Below are positions 1-11,200 of a DNA stretch of 64,000 bases, one piece after another. The notes beneath the pieces are model-generated. The model was given only the letters and a program-made list of their open reading frames with translations. It was not told where the DNA came from and did not search any database. The position numbers and the translations under genes were made by a program. The stretch's first letter is position 1; each line of letters starts with the position of its first letter. This DNA comes from Nematopogon swammerdamellus (taxonomy: Eukaryota > Arthropoda > Insecta > Lepidoptera > Adelidae): positions 992,001 through 1,056,000 of the forward strand of contig OX336359.1 of NCBI GenBank assembly GCA_946902875.1, in the 5' to 3' direction.

Positions 1-120
1 ACCTCAGCCACTTGGTAGCAGCGAGCCGCACCCACACAACCATGAATGAACTCACCTTGCATCCGGAGTCAGCGGCGGCGCGTGCGCAGTAGACCGTCAC
101 CAACCGTCCCACTCACATCC
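1..120 (-). other. candidate first exon and donor of a divergent gene (weak)
   Basis: Read on the minus strand, a GC-rich stretch with a TGCGCA motif leads into ATG CAA G followed by a consensus donor GTGAGT (forward 50-62). This would fit a CpG-rich 5' exon of a gene transcribed leftwards out of the window. There is no downstream exon to test it, so it is only a possibility. Confidence 0.18.
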
Positions 121-1499
121 ACCTCACACATCACTATAATGTTTTATATTATCACTTTTACTCGAGTATGTTGCACATCACTGTCCGCTTTCAATCACTT
201 TTCGGTTTCTGAGATTTGACAAAAGTTTTCCAAAGTCAAGTGTCACCAATAACACTGCGAAGGGGAAATGAGTAGAGTTTTCGAAACTCAAAATCTGAAG
301 GAAACAATTTGGATACTGTTGACTAAAGTATTCCAAATTCGAAATCAATCATTATACGTTGGTACAGAATACACATCACTTTATTGTTGAAAGAAGACAG
401 TTCGTAATTCGAAATTCGATTCGCGCGTGAAGTTTTAATTTTAAATTTGGAACAGCATGGAGGCTGTACCGCATGCCGGCGCGCGCAGGCGTTTGAGCTA
501 ACGTCAGAAAGCCTAACGTCGCGCGGCGAGGCGCGTGGGCGAAGACCGGCTCCAATATGAATTTGCGTAATATATTTACGGTACTACATCCCACGTTGTA
601 ATTGTTGTCGAGATCCATTCACATTTTTGGTTCATATTTAGTTACCTAGTAGAGTCTCCGCTCCACGTTGGATGATTTTCAAAATGTTGTAAGTTTTGTG
701 GTGTCGTTTGTGTTTTACATAATACTAAAATGTTATTTCCCGATTTTGTTGCAGTACGTATAGGTATCAGGTTTCAGAGTTTAAAAATATGTACTGCACT
801 GTAAAAGTGGGTACTTAAATATTTTACAAAAATAAAACCTAAATCATGTATACGTATATTAGTTTTGTAGAGAATTCTCTGTTATGATCTGTTATTAATT
901 TGTTTTAATTTGTTATTATTATCAATAATATTCAGCCTGAAGTTAATTTAAAATGACTAGGTAGGTAGGTACTGTAAAAATGTGTATACGACCTGCTTAT
1001 TTGAGTAAAAATATTGTCACTTTTACAGTAATTTCCAACAATTTAACCAATTATTGAGTCTTTCTTAAGCCCCCTATTAATAAAATGGAAAGCTTCCCCG
1101 CAGACAGGACTGTCTTCCCGTGAGTTCGTCACTGCAATGCATCGGAGTACATTCACATACAATCAATTTAGAATTTAAAATGAGTAAAATAATACATTCG
1201 ACAAAAAAAGCCCCCGCCTGGATGGCCAACATTATACGTTTGTATCGGAAAGCAACCAAGCCATGTATGGAGAGAACGAGTTCAGTTTTGCGACCATCGC
1301 AACCTGCGCGGGATTCGCACGAAAGTTAAACATTTTCAGTGTCGACAATCTTGCAACCTTATGTTGTAACCTAACTTAACTGCACCTCTACTCTACCTAC
1401 ACCATTCAAGGAAGAGTGAACAATAAAAGAGCCATTCTGTATGCAAACATTAGAATTTTTTATCTTTTTTTATCTGTAGCACTTTCAATTTATCATATT
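121..1499. other. AT-rich non-coding DNA, nothing recognised
   Basis: Short ORFs occur on both strands but none resembles a known protein and none has convincing splice context. I see no clear repeat structure here. Confidence 0.5.
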
Positions 1500-1678
1500 A
1501 TATCATTGTGTGTTTTCCGATACTTTCAACCTGGGAGTCTAGCGTCGTATTATCAAGCTGGACAGTGCTTGCATAGTTCGAAAATCTGCTGGTATAACCT
1601 TAGCGTGGTTTCGACAGGTGAGACGGATTTGGCTGTTTCGGGTGCCTCGGCACAGGCACCCACATTGGTTTCATAAAA
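1500..1678 (+). mobile_element. fragment of LINE-C 3' end
   Basis: Diverged copy of the LINE 3' end found better preserved at 8855-9180, 45348-45643 and 50085-50412. Shared landmarks are the CGTCGTATTA stretch, the GCAAATCTGCTGG-like stretch and the A-rich end. Confidence 0.5.
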
Positions 1679-2585
1679 AAGTTCAGCTCAAATGATTACA
1701 TAAAATTTGTATATACAGTACCTTACCTTTACATCATAAGTACCTACTACTACTCCAAACTTTTACGGAGAAAATGAAAATTCATTGCCTGAAATAAGAA
1801 CCTGTATACATTTATTTTCAGTCTCAGATACTGTAGTATCGCAGTGGGTGGAGAGAAATAACTAAAAGAGAAAATACGTCCTCCATCTTGAGTTTGGCAA
1901 AGGTTACTAAATCATTTATATCAGATATTTTATCAAAATCTGGTATTTCAGACGGACACATGCGAAAAGTCTACATCGCAAAGGTCTCTCTACACCTCTT
2001 CTACTATTCATTAAAATCGATTTTCTTTTCCGATGAAACATAAAAAGTCACAGAAACTTTCAGGAAAAAAAAAATACTTTTTTTCCAACCGACGACCTAT
2101 CGCCATTTCGCCCATAGCATCTGCAATCCCACACGTGCATGGTTTTTTGTCCCGCTCTCTCGTGGCGTGCACGACAAGGAGGGGAGTATTATCATTGCGC
2201 GTTCAGTAGAAGCATTGTTCAGTAAAAAGTGTCGTTTAGTCGGGAGCGAAGCCGGAGGATCTCGCTTGGCCGGATCGGTGGCGAACTGGCGATGCGCCGA
2301 CAGGGCCGCACTCTAGCGCCGCCGGCCGGAAGTACTTAGTTCATGTACGGATTGATACCACCACATATATGGATATCGAAACGAGTAGAGACACCGTGAG
2401 TGGGCGTTACAGGGCAGAAGTGAGCGTAGTCCCGCGCACTCATTTTCCACGCACATCAATCCGTAATTTTCCATAATAAAAAATTAAAAATAATTCAAAA
2501 TGGCACTGCCAACTTTTTTTATATCCTGATGATCTTGATCACTACCTACATTCAAAGTTCTGAAATTATTGCATTGTCATTGTCA
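1679..2585. other. non-coding; GC-rich unclassified block at 2130-2440
   Basis: Mostly AT-rich sequence. The block at about 2130-2440 is CpG-rich, unlike its surroundings, and resembles in texture the other GC-rich blocks at 24760-25260, 48590-48990, 51860-52110 and 56985-57235. It could be an LTR/promoter relic or a CpG island; I cannot assign it. Confidence 0.4.
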
Positions 2586-2782
2586 TTGTGGTGCCACCTG
2601 GCGGGGGTCTTCCCACACTCCGTTTTCCTGTCCACGGCCGCCAGTGTACGACACGGTTACTCCGACGGTCCTCGTCTCTTCGGCTAACGTGCCCGACCCA
2701 CTGCCACTCTTAGCTTAGCCACCCGGTGTTCAATATCGACTACTTTGGTTCGTCGGCGAATTGCCTCGTTACGCATCATATC
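2586..2782 (-). pseudogene. LINE (RTE-like) ORF C-terminal fragment
   Basis: Same sequence family as the longer fragment at 11023-11470: antisense it encodes pieces of the W-x-GH-V-x-R-R and RP-x-x-RW motifs typical of C-terminal LINE ORFs. Broken and 5'-truncated. Confidence 0.6.
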
Positions 2783-2814
2783 AAATAAATGTAACAAATT
2801 ATAACTTTAAAGTA

Positions 2815-2900
2815 CCGTGTGGGGTCGGTACCTAAAAAGAATAGCCCCACTGCATCTCTCCCCGTCGCATGTCGTAAAAGTCGACTAAGGGATAAGAAAA
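2815..2900 (+). mobile_element. Z-type SINE head fragment
   Basis: Starts GTGTGGGGTCGGTACC and contains CCCCACTGCATCTCTCCCC and a CGTAAAAGTCGACTAAGGG stretch. It directly abuts a SINE-A head, so two SINE heads lie in series over one body. Confidence 0.6.
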
Positions 2901-2903
2901 TTC

Positions 2904-3295
2904 GTCAGCCTCGGTAGCTCAGTGGCGCGGTTGGTTAGTCAACTGTTATTAAGCAACGCTGAGCGCGGTCAGTGTTTGGATGGGTGACCGCTCGACCGTT
3001 GGAGGCTGACCGTGGTTCGGATTCCACGTTAAACTGTAGGTCCCTTCCCTTCTTACCTTACTAGGTGGTAGGGTTTATCCCGGCCGGGTTGGTACCACCG
3101 CACTGAACGAAACGTCGGTCGAAACGGCTATGTAAATAGTTCGTGTTTTCCGTCCAGTTTAGTGTAGCCGACATGAAATGAAGGGAAGCACTGACATGGC
3201 ACCTAGTTCACCCTGTGTTATGGGCTGACATCACGGATGTTGTAGGTGATGTAGCCAAGCGTGTCAGGTTCCATAAAAAAAAAAAAAAAAAAAAA
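2904..3295 (+). mobile_element. SINE-A, full length, tRNA/5S chimeric head
   Basis: The head begins with a tRNA-like A-box region (TAGCTCAGTGGC), continues with sequence matching the internal promoter of 5S rRNA (TTAAGCAACG, then GGATGGGTGACCGCT) and ends with a B-box-like GTGGTTCGGATTCC. The body has the GGTCCCTTCCCTT / CTAGGTGGTAGG / GGTTGGTACCACCG core and an A-rich tail. Other full copies: 6029-6390, 16311-16639, 20926-21288. Confidence 0.8.
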
Positions 3296-3429
3296 TCAAA
3301 ACTGACAAATTTTATTGGTGTTAGGCTACACCCATCTACGAGTATTTAATAAAAAAAGTTGTGATATTATGCATGTTCGATGTATTTTTATTAAAAGTTC
3401 TTTATACAGACACATTGATTATATTATAT

Positions 3430-3602
3430 ACACACCGCACGCCGTATCCCGACAATTGGGGTAAGCAGAGTAATCGGTGTTGTGCTGCAAGTACTCTGGT
3501 AAATTACAGCACAACACCGACCACCAAGTTAAAAGTATTCGGACAAGATAACTATCAGGCAGCAAGTAAGGCACGAGGGCCCACCTTCTGCATGACGCGG
3601 TG
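3430..3602 (-). mobile_element. Z repeat, partial
   Basis: Antisense copy of the element best seen at 14183-14516 and 58736-59060, with the internal inverted stretch around TTGTGCTGCAAGTACTCTGG and the CCCGACAAT stretch. Confidence 0.6.
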
Positions 3603-3950
3603 GTAATATGTATTATTAAATATACATAGGTAACCTAATTAAAACATATAAAATTATCCCCCCTCCCCCTTCCTAAGTCTTTCCCCTCTCACCCTGAATG
3701 CGTCCCTGCTGCGGCAGCTAGAGCCCAGCTCTTCCTATTTAGGCAGGCCGCATTTGAATGACAAAGGTCCTTGAGACTCTGAGGACTGAGGGCTGACATT
3801 GAACACAAACTGACTGTGGTGGATAAATACTATAGCATTATAGACATTCTATTACCGGTGATCGTTTTCATAGTAGCATTAGAGGTTCATAAAATGTCTA
3901 ATAGAATTTTAATTCTTTATTCCTTATTCATCATTCGTATGGTAGTACAC

Positions 3951-4352
3951 TTTTTTTTATGTAATCCGGTATGGGTGGCTGAGTCGGAGGGGCCAAAGCG
4001 CATGCTCCGACCAGCCAATATCACCTCGGAGAAGGTAGGTGCCATACCCGAGACTTCCCTGGATTGCTGGCTATACTGGACTAGAGGAGAACACAACCGA
4101 GGCTGCTATGCGGCCATCTTACATCCAGTACGGTGGTACCAACCAAGTCGGCTACAATTTGTGGTCTACCACCTAGTAAGGGGCAAGGGAAGGGACCTAC
4201 AGTTTTACACCGGTTCCGACGATGAAGCAGCAGGTGTAGGTATGCACGTAAATTTTTTCGTCAGAAAAAACTCATTGGTACAAGCCGACCGGATTCGAAC
4301 CGAGGACCTCTCGCATGAGAAGCCGATGCCCAAACCACTCGGCCACCCGCCG
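3951..4352 (-). mobile_element. SINE-B, full length, tRNA-derived head
   Basis: Poly-T at the left (3' tail on the minus strand) and a tRNA-like head at the right: on the minus strand TGGCCGAGTGG (A box) and GGTTCGAATCC (B box). Other copies: 6651-7033, 9871-10242, 14708-15111, 15714-16113, 39239-39624, and partials at 9496-9739, 23911-24083, 32640-32886 and 49801-50039. Confidence 0.8.
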
Positions 4353-4639
4353 CCCACCGGCCACACTACGCTTGAATTTGTCCTGTTTAGTTTTTACAAT
4401 CAATTAGGGGGAAACTCATGAGAAAACTCAACCAATTACGTTTACTTTAATGTGATTTATTCGAAAAATACTCAACCGATTTACACATGCTTTCCTCAAA
4501 TATGACCTGGGAATCCTGTGATGTGTTGAAATTATTAAACTGTTTGTAACATCACGCAATTTCATATACAAGGGTTGTTCGAGTAGTATCCTCGAAAGTA
4601 ATCTAAATACTTAGGAAGAGAAAATATTATAATACAAAG

Positions 4640-4800
4640 AGAAAGTTTCCTCTTGGACCCCCTGCCGAGATCCCTGGGGGGTCCACGGATACTTTCTATT
4701 CCACCTGGACCCTCTGGGGGGGTCCACGGATACTTTCTATTCCAGCTGAACCTTCTGGGGGTCCATGGAATCTCTGTGTTCCACCTGGACCCCCAGAACA
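4640..4800. repeat. minisatellite, about 3 copies of a ~53-bp unit
   Basis: Repeats of a unit containing CTGGGGGGTCCACGGATAC and TTCTATTCCACCTGGACC; the third copy is diverged. Confidence 0.7.
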
Positions 4801-4874
4801 TAAAATAACTAAGAGCATAGTCCTCCTTTGTGCAGCTTTACCACTACGGACCACAAAATAAAACATGTACTGGC

Positions 4875-5085
4875 GACTATAAATCGTTCGTATTTTCCTT
4901 CCAGTTCAGTGTAGTCCGAACGACCAAAGGGATGGTTAGACATGGCACCTAGTTCGCCAAGCCGTTATGGACTCACAATCCGGATGTGTTGTCTTAACTG
5001 ATAAGACAACACATCCGTATAAGACTTCCGACAAGACATTAAGACTTAACATCTAGCCAAACATGTCAGGATCCTTAAAAAAAAG
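4875..5085 (+). mobile_element. SINE-A 3' fragment with internal palindrome
   Basis: SINE-A tail sequence (CCAGTTCAGTGTAG, GACATGGCACCTAGTTC) interrupted at 4981-5017 by a perfect 16-bp inverted repeat with a 5-nt spacer. Confidence 0.6.
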
Positions 5086-6010
5086 CGGCCAAGTGCGAAT
5101 CGTACCCGCATGGATAGGGTTCCGTTGGATTTTCCCATTTTAATTTTCATTTTCCGTGAGAACTTTAACACTTAATATTTACGCTTAGGTTTTCCTGTAA
5201 ACTGTAAAAGATGCCCTAAATTCTCTCCTCTCTAAAACATTTGAAAAATTTAGTTTCGGAGTTGAGGTAAGAACGCAAAATTTTTGTATATAATAATATG
5301 TTTTAATATAATATTAAACTATACATTTTAAAATTATAAAAAAATTACAGGCACACGAATGATCCTATAAGGATCTACGACATTCTACTTTCTCGTCATA
5401 CATTTTACCGGTAGAAAGGTGCGATTGCAGTTCTTCTATATATTGCCAATATTTAAAACAGCGTAAGTGCGCGAGCGCCTCATACATCACGTTACGTTTC
5501 CGATCTGTGAACGTCGATAGAGTAAGACGGTTAAATGGCAATTTGATACGTATAAAGGAGAGACAACGATTGGAGAGGGTGCTGAATGCTCACCAATAGC
5601 GCGCCTCAATTCGGTGCGTTGTATGCCACTTCCCGATAATTTAATTCGTTGATAAGGATTCCGTTTTTTCCTCTTCTGAGGTACATAATCCTAAATACCA
5701 AAGTTTTTCGGCTGATCTGTCTTACTTTAGAGTGTTCACTATAATCACACCAAGTTTGACACCTTGTATTGTTTGTATACCGTTTTTAGTACAGAGCAAA
5801 AAAAAACCTTGAAAGTAAACAGTTTCTTGTATGGGGATCCACTCAGTTTTCCTATTTTTTTTTATCTATTTGTTAGGATATCCGACATTTAATATCACAT
5901 AAATATTGTGAAAATTTCAACCGGCTACCTAGCTATTACAGTTCAAAAGATACAGACAGACGGACATACAGACAAACGGACGGCCGGGGCTTAGTAATAA
6001 TATACTTCCA
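5085..6010 (+). repeat. K repeat, long copy
   Basis: Begins with GGCCAAGTGCGAATCG and the GGGTTCCGTT stretch and ends in AGACAGACGGACATACAGAC. Related copies lie at 11480-11585, 15660-16310 (interrupted), 28210-28400 and 63617-63985. The terminal GGCCAAGTGCGA...GGGTTCCGTA motif is widespread in moth and butterfly genomes; I cannot name the class. No ORF of note. Confidence 0.5.
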
Positions 6011-6028
6011 TACCCATCCACAATTTTT

Positions 6029-6390
6029 GTCAGCCTCGATAGCTCAGTGATGTAGACAGTCGACTGTTGTTAATGATTGTTAAGCAACGCTGGGCGCGGT
6101 CAGTACTTGGATGGGTGACCGCTCCACCATTGGGAGGCTGATGGTGGTTCGGATTCCACGTAAAACTGTAGGTCCCTTCACTTCCTACCTTACTCGGTGG
6201 TAGGGTTCAACCAGATGAAACGTCGGTCGAAACGGCTATGTAAATAGTTTGTGTTTTCCGTCCAGTTCAGTGTAGCCGGCACGATCGAAGGGAAGCACTG
6301 ACATGGCACCTAGTTCACCCGGTGTTATGGGCTGACATCGCGGATGTTGTAGCCAACCTTGTCAGCTTCCATAAAAAAAGAAAAAAAAAA
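6029..6390 (+). mobile_element. SINE-A, full length, tRNA/5S chimeric head
   Basis: The best-preserved 5S-like part in the window: GTTAAGCAACGCTGGGCGCG, then CAGTACTTGGATGGGTGACC. The tail is A-rich with a few G interruptions. Confidence 0.8.
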
Positions 6391-6650
6391 CATAAGTACG
6401 GATATGAAAAGCTAAAAATTCATCGCATCTGTATCGGGTCTCGAATCTTGAGCCCAGCGAGTCGGCGAGAGGGCATGTGTACAGCGCGAGGCAGAGTACT
6501 TGGCACTGCTACCTACTGGAAGCTCAATTACCTACATTGGAATTAAGACATCCATACGACTCATGCCCCTCCGACTGAGAACTGCGTTTGGTTGGAGCCA
6601 GCCCAGACACACTTTATTCTATTGGTTTTTAGGGTTCCGTACGGGACCCT

Positions 6651-7033
6651 GGTGGCCAAGTGATTTGGGCATCGGCTTCTCATGCGAGAGGTCAGTGGTT
6701 CGACTCCGGTCGCCGTGTAGGAGTTTTTTCTGACGAAAAAAAATTACGTGCATCCTACACCTGCTGCTTCACAGTTCGGAACCGGTGTCAAACTGTAGAC
6801 CCTTGCCCCTTACTAGGTGGTAGGCTCAAATTGTAGCCGACTGGGTTGGTACCACCGTACTGGATGTAAGATGGCCGCAGAGCAGACTCGGTTGTGTCGT
6901 CATCTAGTCAAATATAGCAATCCAGGGAAGTCTCCGATACGGCACCTACCTTCTCGGATGTGGTATTGGCTGTTCGGAGCATGTGCTTTGGCCCCTCCGA
7001 TTCAGCCACCCATACCGCATTACATAAAAAAAA
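6651..7033 (+). mobile_element. SINE-B, full length
   Basis: tRNA-like head, the CTTACTAGGTGGTAGGCTC core, and the CCACCCATACCGCATTACAT end followed by A's. It sits just after a GGGTTCCGTACGGGACCC fragment of the K repeat. Confidence 0.75.
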
Positions 7034-8045
7034 CTTACGCGGTTTGTTCGTTCGTCTGTCTTACCTCTAAGAGGCGGCGTGTTGTAATTTTAATAGAAGA
7101 TTGTGTTATTTATTTTGGCGGATTTCCTAACAAATATTTAAAAAAAAAGGAAAAAGTTTTTTTTGCGTTTAAATGCGATTTGCCGCGACTTTGCCGCGAG
7201 CGCACCGCTAAGGTAATAATTATTAATCATTTATTTCGACCAGATTGTGAAAAAGAGAATTAAAATAATATTGATACAAGTAGGTACCTACTACAACTTG
7301 ACAGAGTTTCTTTTTAATAGGTAAGTAGGTTGGTACCCCTTGTCGATTTCAATATAAACAAGAGGATTATAGCTTGTTCTCAGCTGGGATTTTAAAGCGA
7401 TTTACGCTACGTAGTATAGTATTAAAAGTTATATTATTTTGCATTTTCATTTGTCTACCGGGAATTTAGGACGCAGAAATATGTTGTGGTGCCTCTATTT
7501 TAAAATTAAAAATAAACCTATCTAAATTTAAAAAAATCACAGTCTCGTGCATTACACGACCTTCGAGGTACATTGAAAATGAACTACTGTCTATTTCTAT
7601 GGCACACGCTGTAGCCTAAACTGCTTGATGAATTTTTACATATGAGGTCTCATTATATTCGTCTTAAATTGCCTTAATTGTGGAAGTGCTATAGGCTATA
7701 AAAATTGTGAAAATCCTAATGGTTAAAAAATTTAAGGAAACAAGGAAAGATCAGTAGAAAATTCTGTAGTCGTTCGTGTGTTGGATTTGAATAGACTGAT
7801 AGCCCGACTGCAACATTTTATACTGATTTCCTTGTTTCCTTAATTTTTTTTAGCCGTCGGGTTTTATAAAAAACAAATAATTCCGCTTCAAGCGATGCCT
7901 CGCTGTTTCTCCTTGGCCCACAGGATCGGCGGCCAAGCGTTGCGTTACTTAGCTCCACTCATCTGGTTGCAGTCCTTGTTGTCGCAAATACAACTTCTAT
8001 ATTGTCGCTTCCTAATAACTATTGTGCCAGAGTGACCGGCTTTCG
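7034..8045. other. upstream region of the host gene, no gene seen
   Basis: AT-rich. A short fold-back is present: TTTAAGGAAACAAGGAAA at about 7730 pairs with TTTCCTTGTTTCCTTAA at about 7832, probably a small MITE. Nothing else recognised. Confidence 0.45.
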
Positions 8046-8064
8046 AGATAACACACCCTTATCT
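8046..8064. promoter_or_regulatory. paired inverted GATA motifs
   Basis: AGATAA at 8046-8051 and TTATCT at 8059-8064 form a perfect inverted pair about 130 bp before the start codon. WGATAR is the GATA-factor consensus, and GATA factors drive many insect fat-body genes, the expected site of lipophorin-type expression. A CCAGT initiator-like site lies at about 8116-8120. No TATA box stands out. Confidence 0.35.
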
Positions 8065-8191
8065 GCTGACCCTATGGACGTATACGCGTTGACCTCACGA
8101 TTGAGCGTAATCGTACCAGTCTTGTGAAGTCTTTCGGGTTGAAAACATTGAGACGTGTGAGTGCTGCGTCTAGTGATGTGGTAGCAGCAGT

Positions 8192-8255
8192 ATGGATTTG
8201 AGGATCGCCCTGTTCCTCCTGGGAGTGTGCGCAGTCTTGGTGGAAGGATCAGGAA
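8192..8255 (+). CDS. LLTP exon 1 (signal peptide)
   Basis: ATG followed by a charged residue, a hydrophobic core ([13 protein letters not shown]) and EGSG, a good cleavable signal peptide of about 20 residues. Donor GTGAGT at 8256. Exits in phase 1. An upstream ATG in the leader lies out of frame with this start. Confidence 0.85.
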
Positions 8256-11200
8256 GTGAGTACATATTGTTTAGAATATATGTAGGTATTATTTTTCATG
8301 TGTAGTGTAACCATCTACAACGTGTCCCAAAACTCAACGTCAAGCGGGAACCACGGAGTAGGCCAGCTTATGATTACCCAGGGAAAAATAAGAAAAAAAA
8401 TCTGAGTCATTTTAATTTACAATTTTCAAATTTACATCTGCATACGGTTCGTGTTTCAATCATCCATCAGGCTCGGGTAGCACGGTTTGAGTCGTACGTA
8501 TTCGAAAAACCATTTCCAGCATGTTCTTTTCTGACCTTACTACGTAGGTGTTAGTGTGTAACTTGCCCGGGTTGGTACCACCGCACTGAATGAAAGGTCG
8601 GTTGAAACGGCTATGTAATTTAGTACGTGTTTTCCGTCCAGTCGTTCAGTCGGTGCCGGCCGTCTTTCAGTGTGGACGGCACGGCCGAAGTGAAGCACTG
8701 ACATGACACCTAGTTCACTAAGGTGTTATGGGCTTACATCACGGATGTTGTAGAAGATGTAGGCAACCGTGTCAGTTTCCATAAAAAATGTGTGTATATA
8801 CTTAGAATGAATATCAGGAATATGATGCATAAAGCGAGACATACTATATAGAGATGCCTGCCACCCCGCTCGTCGCAGAGAGACTCAGCACCCTCTTGTT
8901 GTTGACATTGGGCTTTTGAGAACCCATCGGTTCTCTAAATAGTTTCTTTGTCGCACCGCTAGAGTGTGGAACTGTCTTCCAGCGAGTGTGTTTCCCGAAT
9001 CCTTTAACCTGGGTGTCTTCAAACGTCGTATTAACAGGCTAGACAGCCTAGCAACAGTCTGCAAATCTGCTGGCATTATGGCACCTAACTGAGCGTGGTT
9101 TCGCGAGGAGATGTGTTTTTGGCTTTGTCGAATGCACCATTGGTCTCTCGGCACAGCCACCCATGTTGGTTTACATAAAAAAATAATAATAAAAATAAAT
9201 AAAGCTCCGTTGTCTCTATACCCTATTAGGAGGCAGAGTGACGATATGTATGTGTAACGAACTAACGATACATCATTTCAATATTTCCCTATTTGCTAAA
9301 CTAGGTAACTTATGTAAGTTACTCACTAACCTAACAAAGCTGAACTTTGGCGCCTCATTTGCAAAATTCTCTATTCGGCTTATTGTTTGTCTGCGCGAGA
9401 AATTATTCCTAAGCGTTTGTTTGCTTTCTCTAATGGCTTAGCATAAATCTGTTTACATATTTAGTTTAATTTACAAATTATCATTAATTGTAAATCTGGA
9501 GGTTCCTTCCCTTGTTCCTTACTAGGTGGTAGGCTCAAATTGTAGATGGCTGGGCTGGTACAAACGTACTGGATGTAAGATGACAGCATAGCAACCTCGG
9601 CTGTGTTCTCCTCTAGTCCAGTATAGCCAGAAATGCAAAGGGATGACTCCGGTATGGCACCTACCTTCTCGGAAATGATATTGGCTGGTCGCAGCATGTG
9701 CTCTCGCCGCTCTGACTCAGTCGGATTACTTAAAAAAAAAGAGTTTATTTATGTCATTATTTTAATGGATATAGCAACAATTGTTGCATCGTTTCACCTA
9801 CAAGTTAGGTGTCTATATGTCAATTTTCTTATTCATTACAATTTTCAGACATATGTATGTATTTAAAAGCGGCGGGTGGCCGAGTGGTTTGGGCATCGGC
9901 TTCTCATGCGGGAGGTCCGAGGTTCGAATCCGGTCGGCGTGTACCAATGAGTTTTTTCTGACGAAAAAATTTACGTGCATACCTACACCCGCTGCTTCAC
10001 CGTTCGGAACCGGTGTGAAACTGTAGGTCCCTTCCCTTGCCCCTTACTAGGTGGTAGGCTCAAATTGTAGCCGACTGGGTTGATACCACCGTACTGGATG
10101 TAAGATGGCCGCAAGCAACCTCGGTTGTGCTCTCCTCTAGTCCAGTATAGCCAGCAATCCAGGGAAGTCTCCGGTATGGCACCTACCTTCTCGGAGGTGA
10201 TATTGGCTGGTTAGAGCAAGTGCTTTGGCCCCTTCGACTCAGTTTTTTTTTTTTTTTTTTGAGCTATTATGTGTAACGATGACCGAAGTACTGTTTTCCT
10301 TGACCAGAGCTATGGCCATTGCTAATGTTATTGTCAGTAAAATGATAACTTATGACGTCATTGTAAGGTTACATCCGGGTCGGTCGGACGACAGTCGATG
10401 TCAGTTAAAAAACTTTTATCTGGACATGTGTACATAAATAACAGGATTACTCACTAAGCATTGATATTTTTATAAAAAAAGCAGCTTCGTTATTCTGTTT
10501 TTTTTTATGGAAACTGACCCGGTTGGCTACATCACCTACAACACCCGTGATGTCAGCCTATAACACCGGGTGAACTTGGTGCCACCTCAGTGCTTCACTT
10601 CGGTCGTGCCGGCTACGCTAAACTGGACGGAAAACACAAACTATTTACATAGCCGTTTCGGCCGACCCTACATTCAGTGCGGTGGTACCAACCCGGGCGG
10701 GTTAAACCCTACCACCTAGTGATATAAGAAGGGAGTCATATCCCTTAGTCGCCTTTTACGACATACACGTGACGGGGAGAGATGCAGTGGGGCTATTCTT
10801 TTAAAGTACCGGCCCCACACGTAATATGTACAACCTATGTCAACGGTTTTTAATCAGGGAGTTTGTGTGGTGTCAAAATGTTTTACATAATGGCCGTATC
10901 TTTTGATTGCGTTGACTTAGAAGCTTCAATTACCGTAGACCTTAGATTTAATATTAATTTCAACTTTATCCAACTAGGTAGGTAGTTACTCGATCCTGAA
11001 AAAAAAGGTCTTGACATGTCAGTCAGCGTGTAAGCGTCCACTGCTCGACATACGCCTCTCCAATTTTCCTCCAGTCCTCCCGGCCTTCAGCGGTACGGAA
11101 CTTTCCGTCGACGTAATTGATGTCGTCGTCCCACCTGGAGGGTGGTCTTCCCACACTCCGTTTTCCTATCCACGGCCGCCAGTGTAGGACACGGTTACTC

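Noticed and set aside
3816..4421. 201-codon ORF, one of the longest in the window
   Set aside because: It is a read-through of an antisense SINE-B; the same peptides recur at every SINE-B copy.
6060..6130. 5S rRNA gene
   Set aside because: Only the internal promoter part matches; the 5' and 3' stems of 5S rRNA are missing and it is embedded in SINE-A.
9871..9945. Genuine tRNA gene
   Set aside because: Boxes A and B are present, but no clean acceptor stem closes the fold and the sequence continues into the SINE-B body; it recurs with the same body elsewhere.
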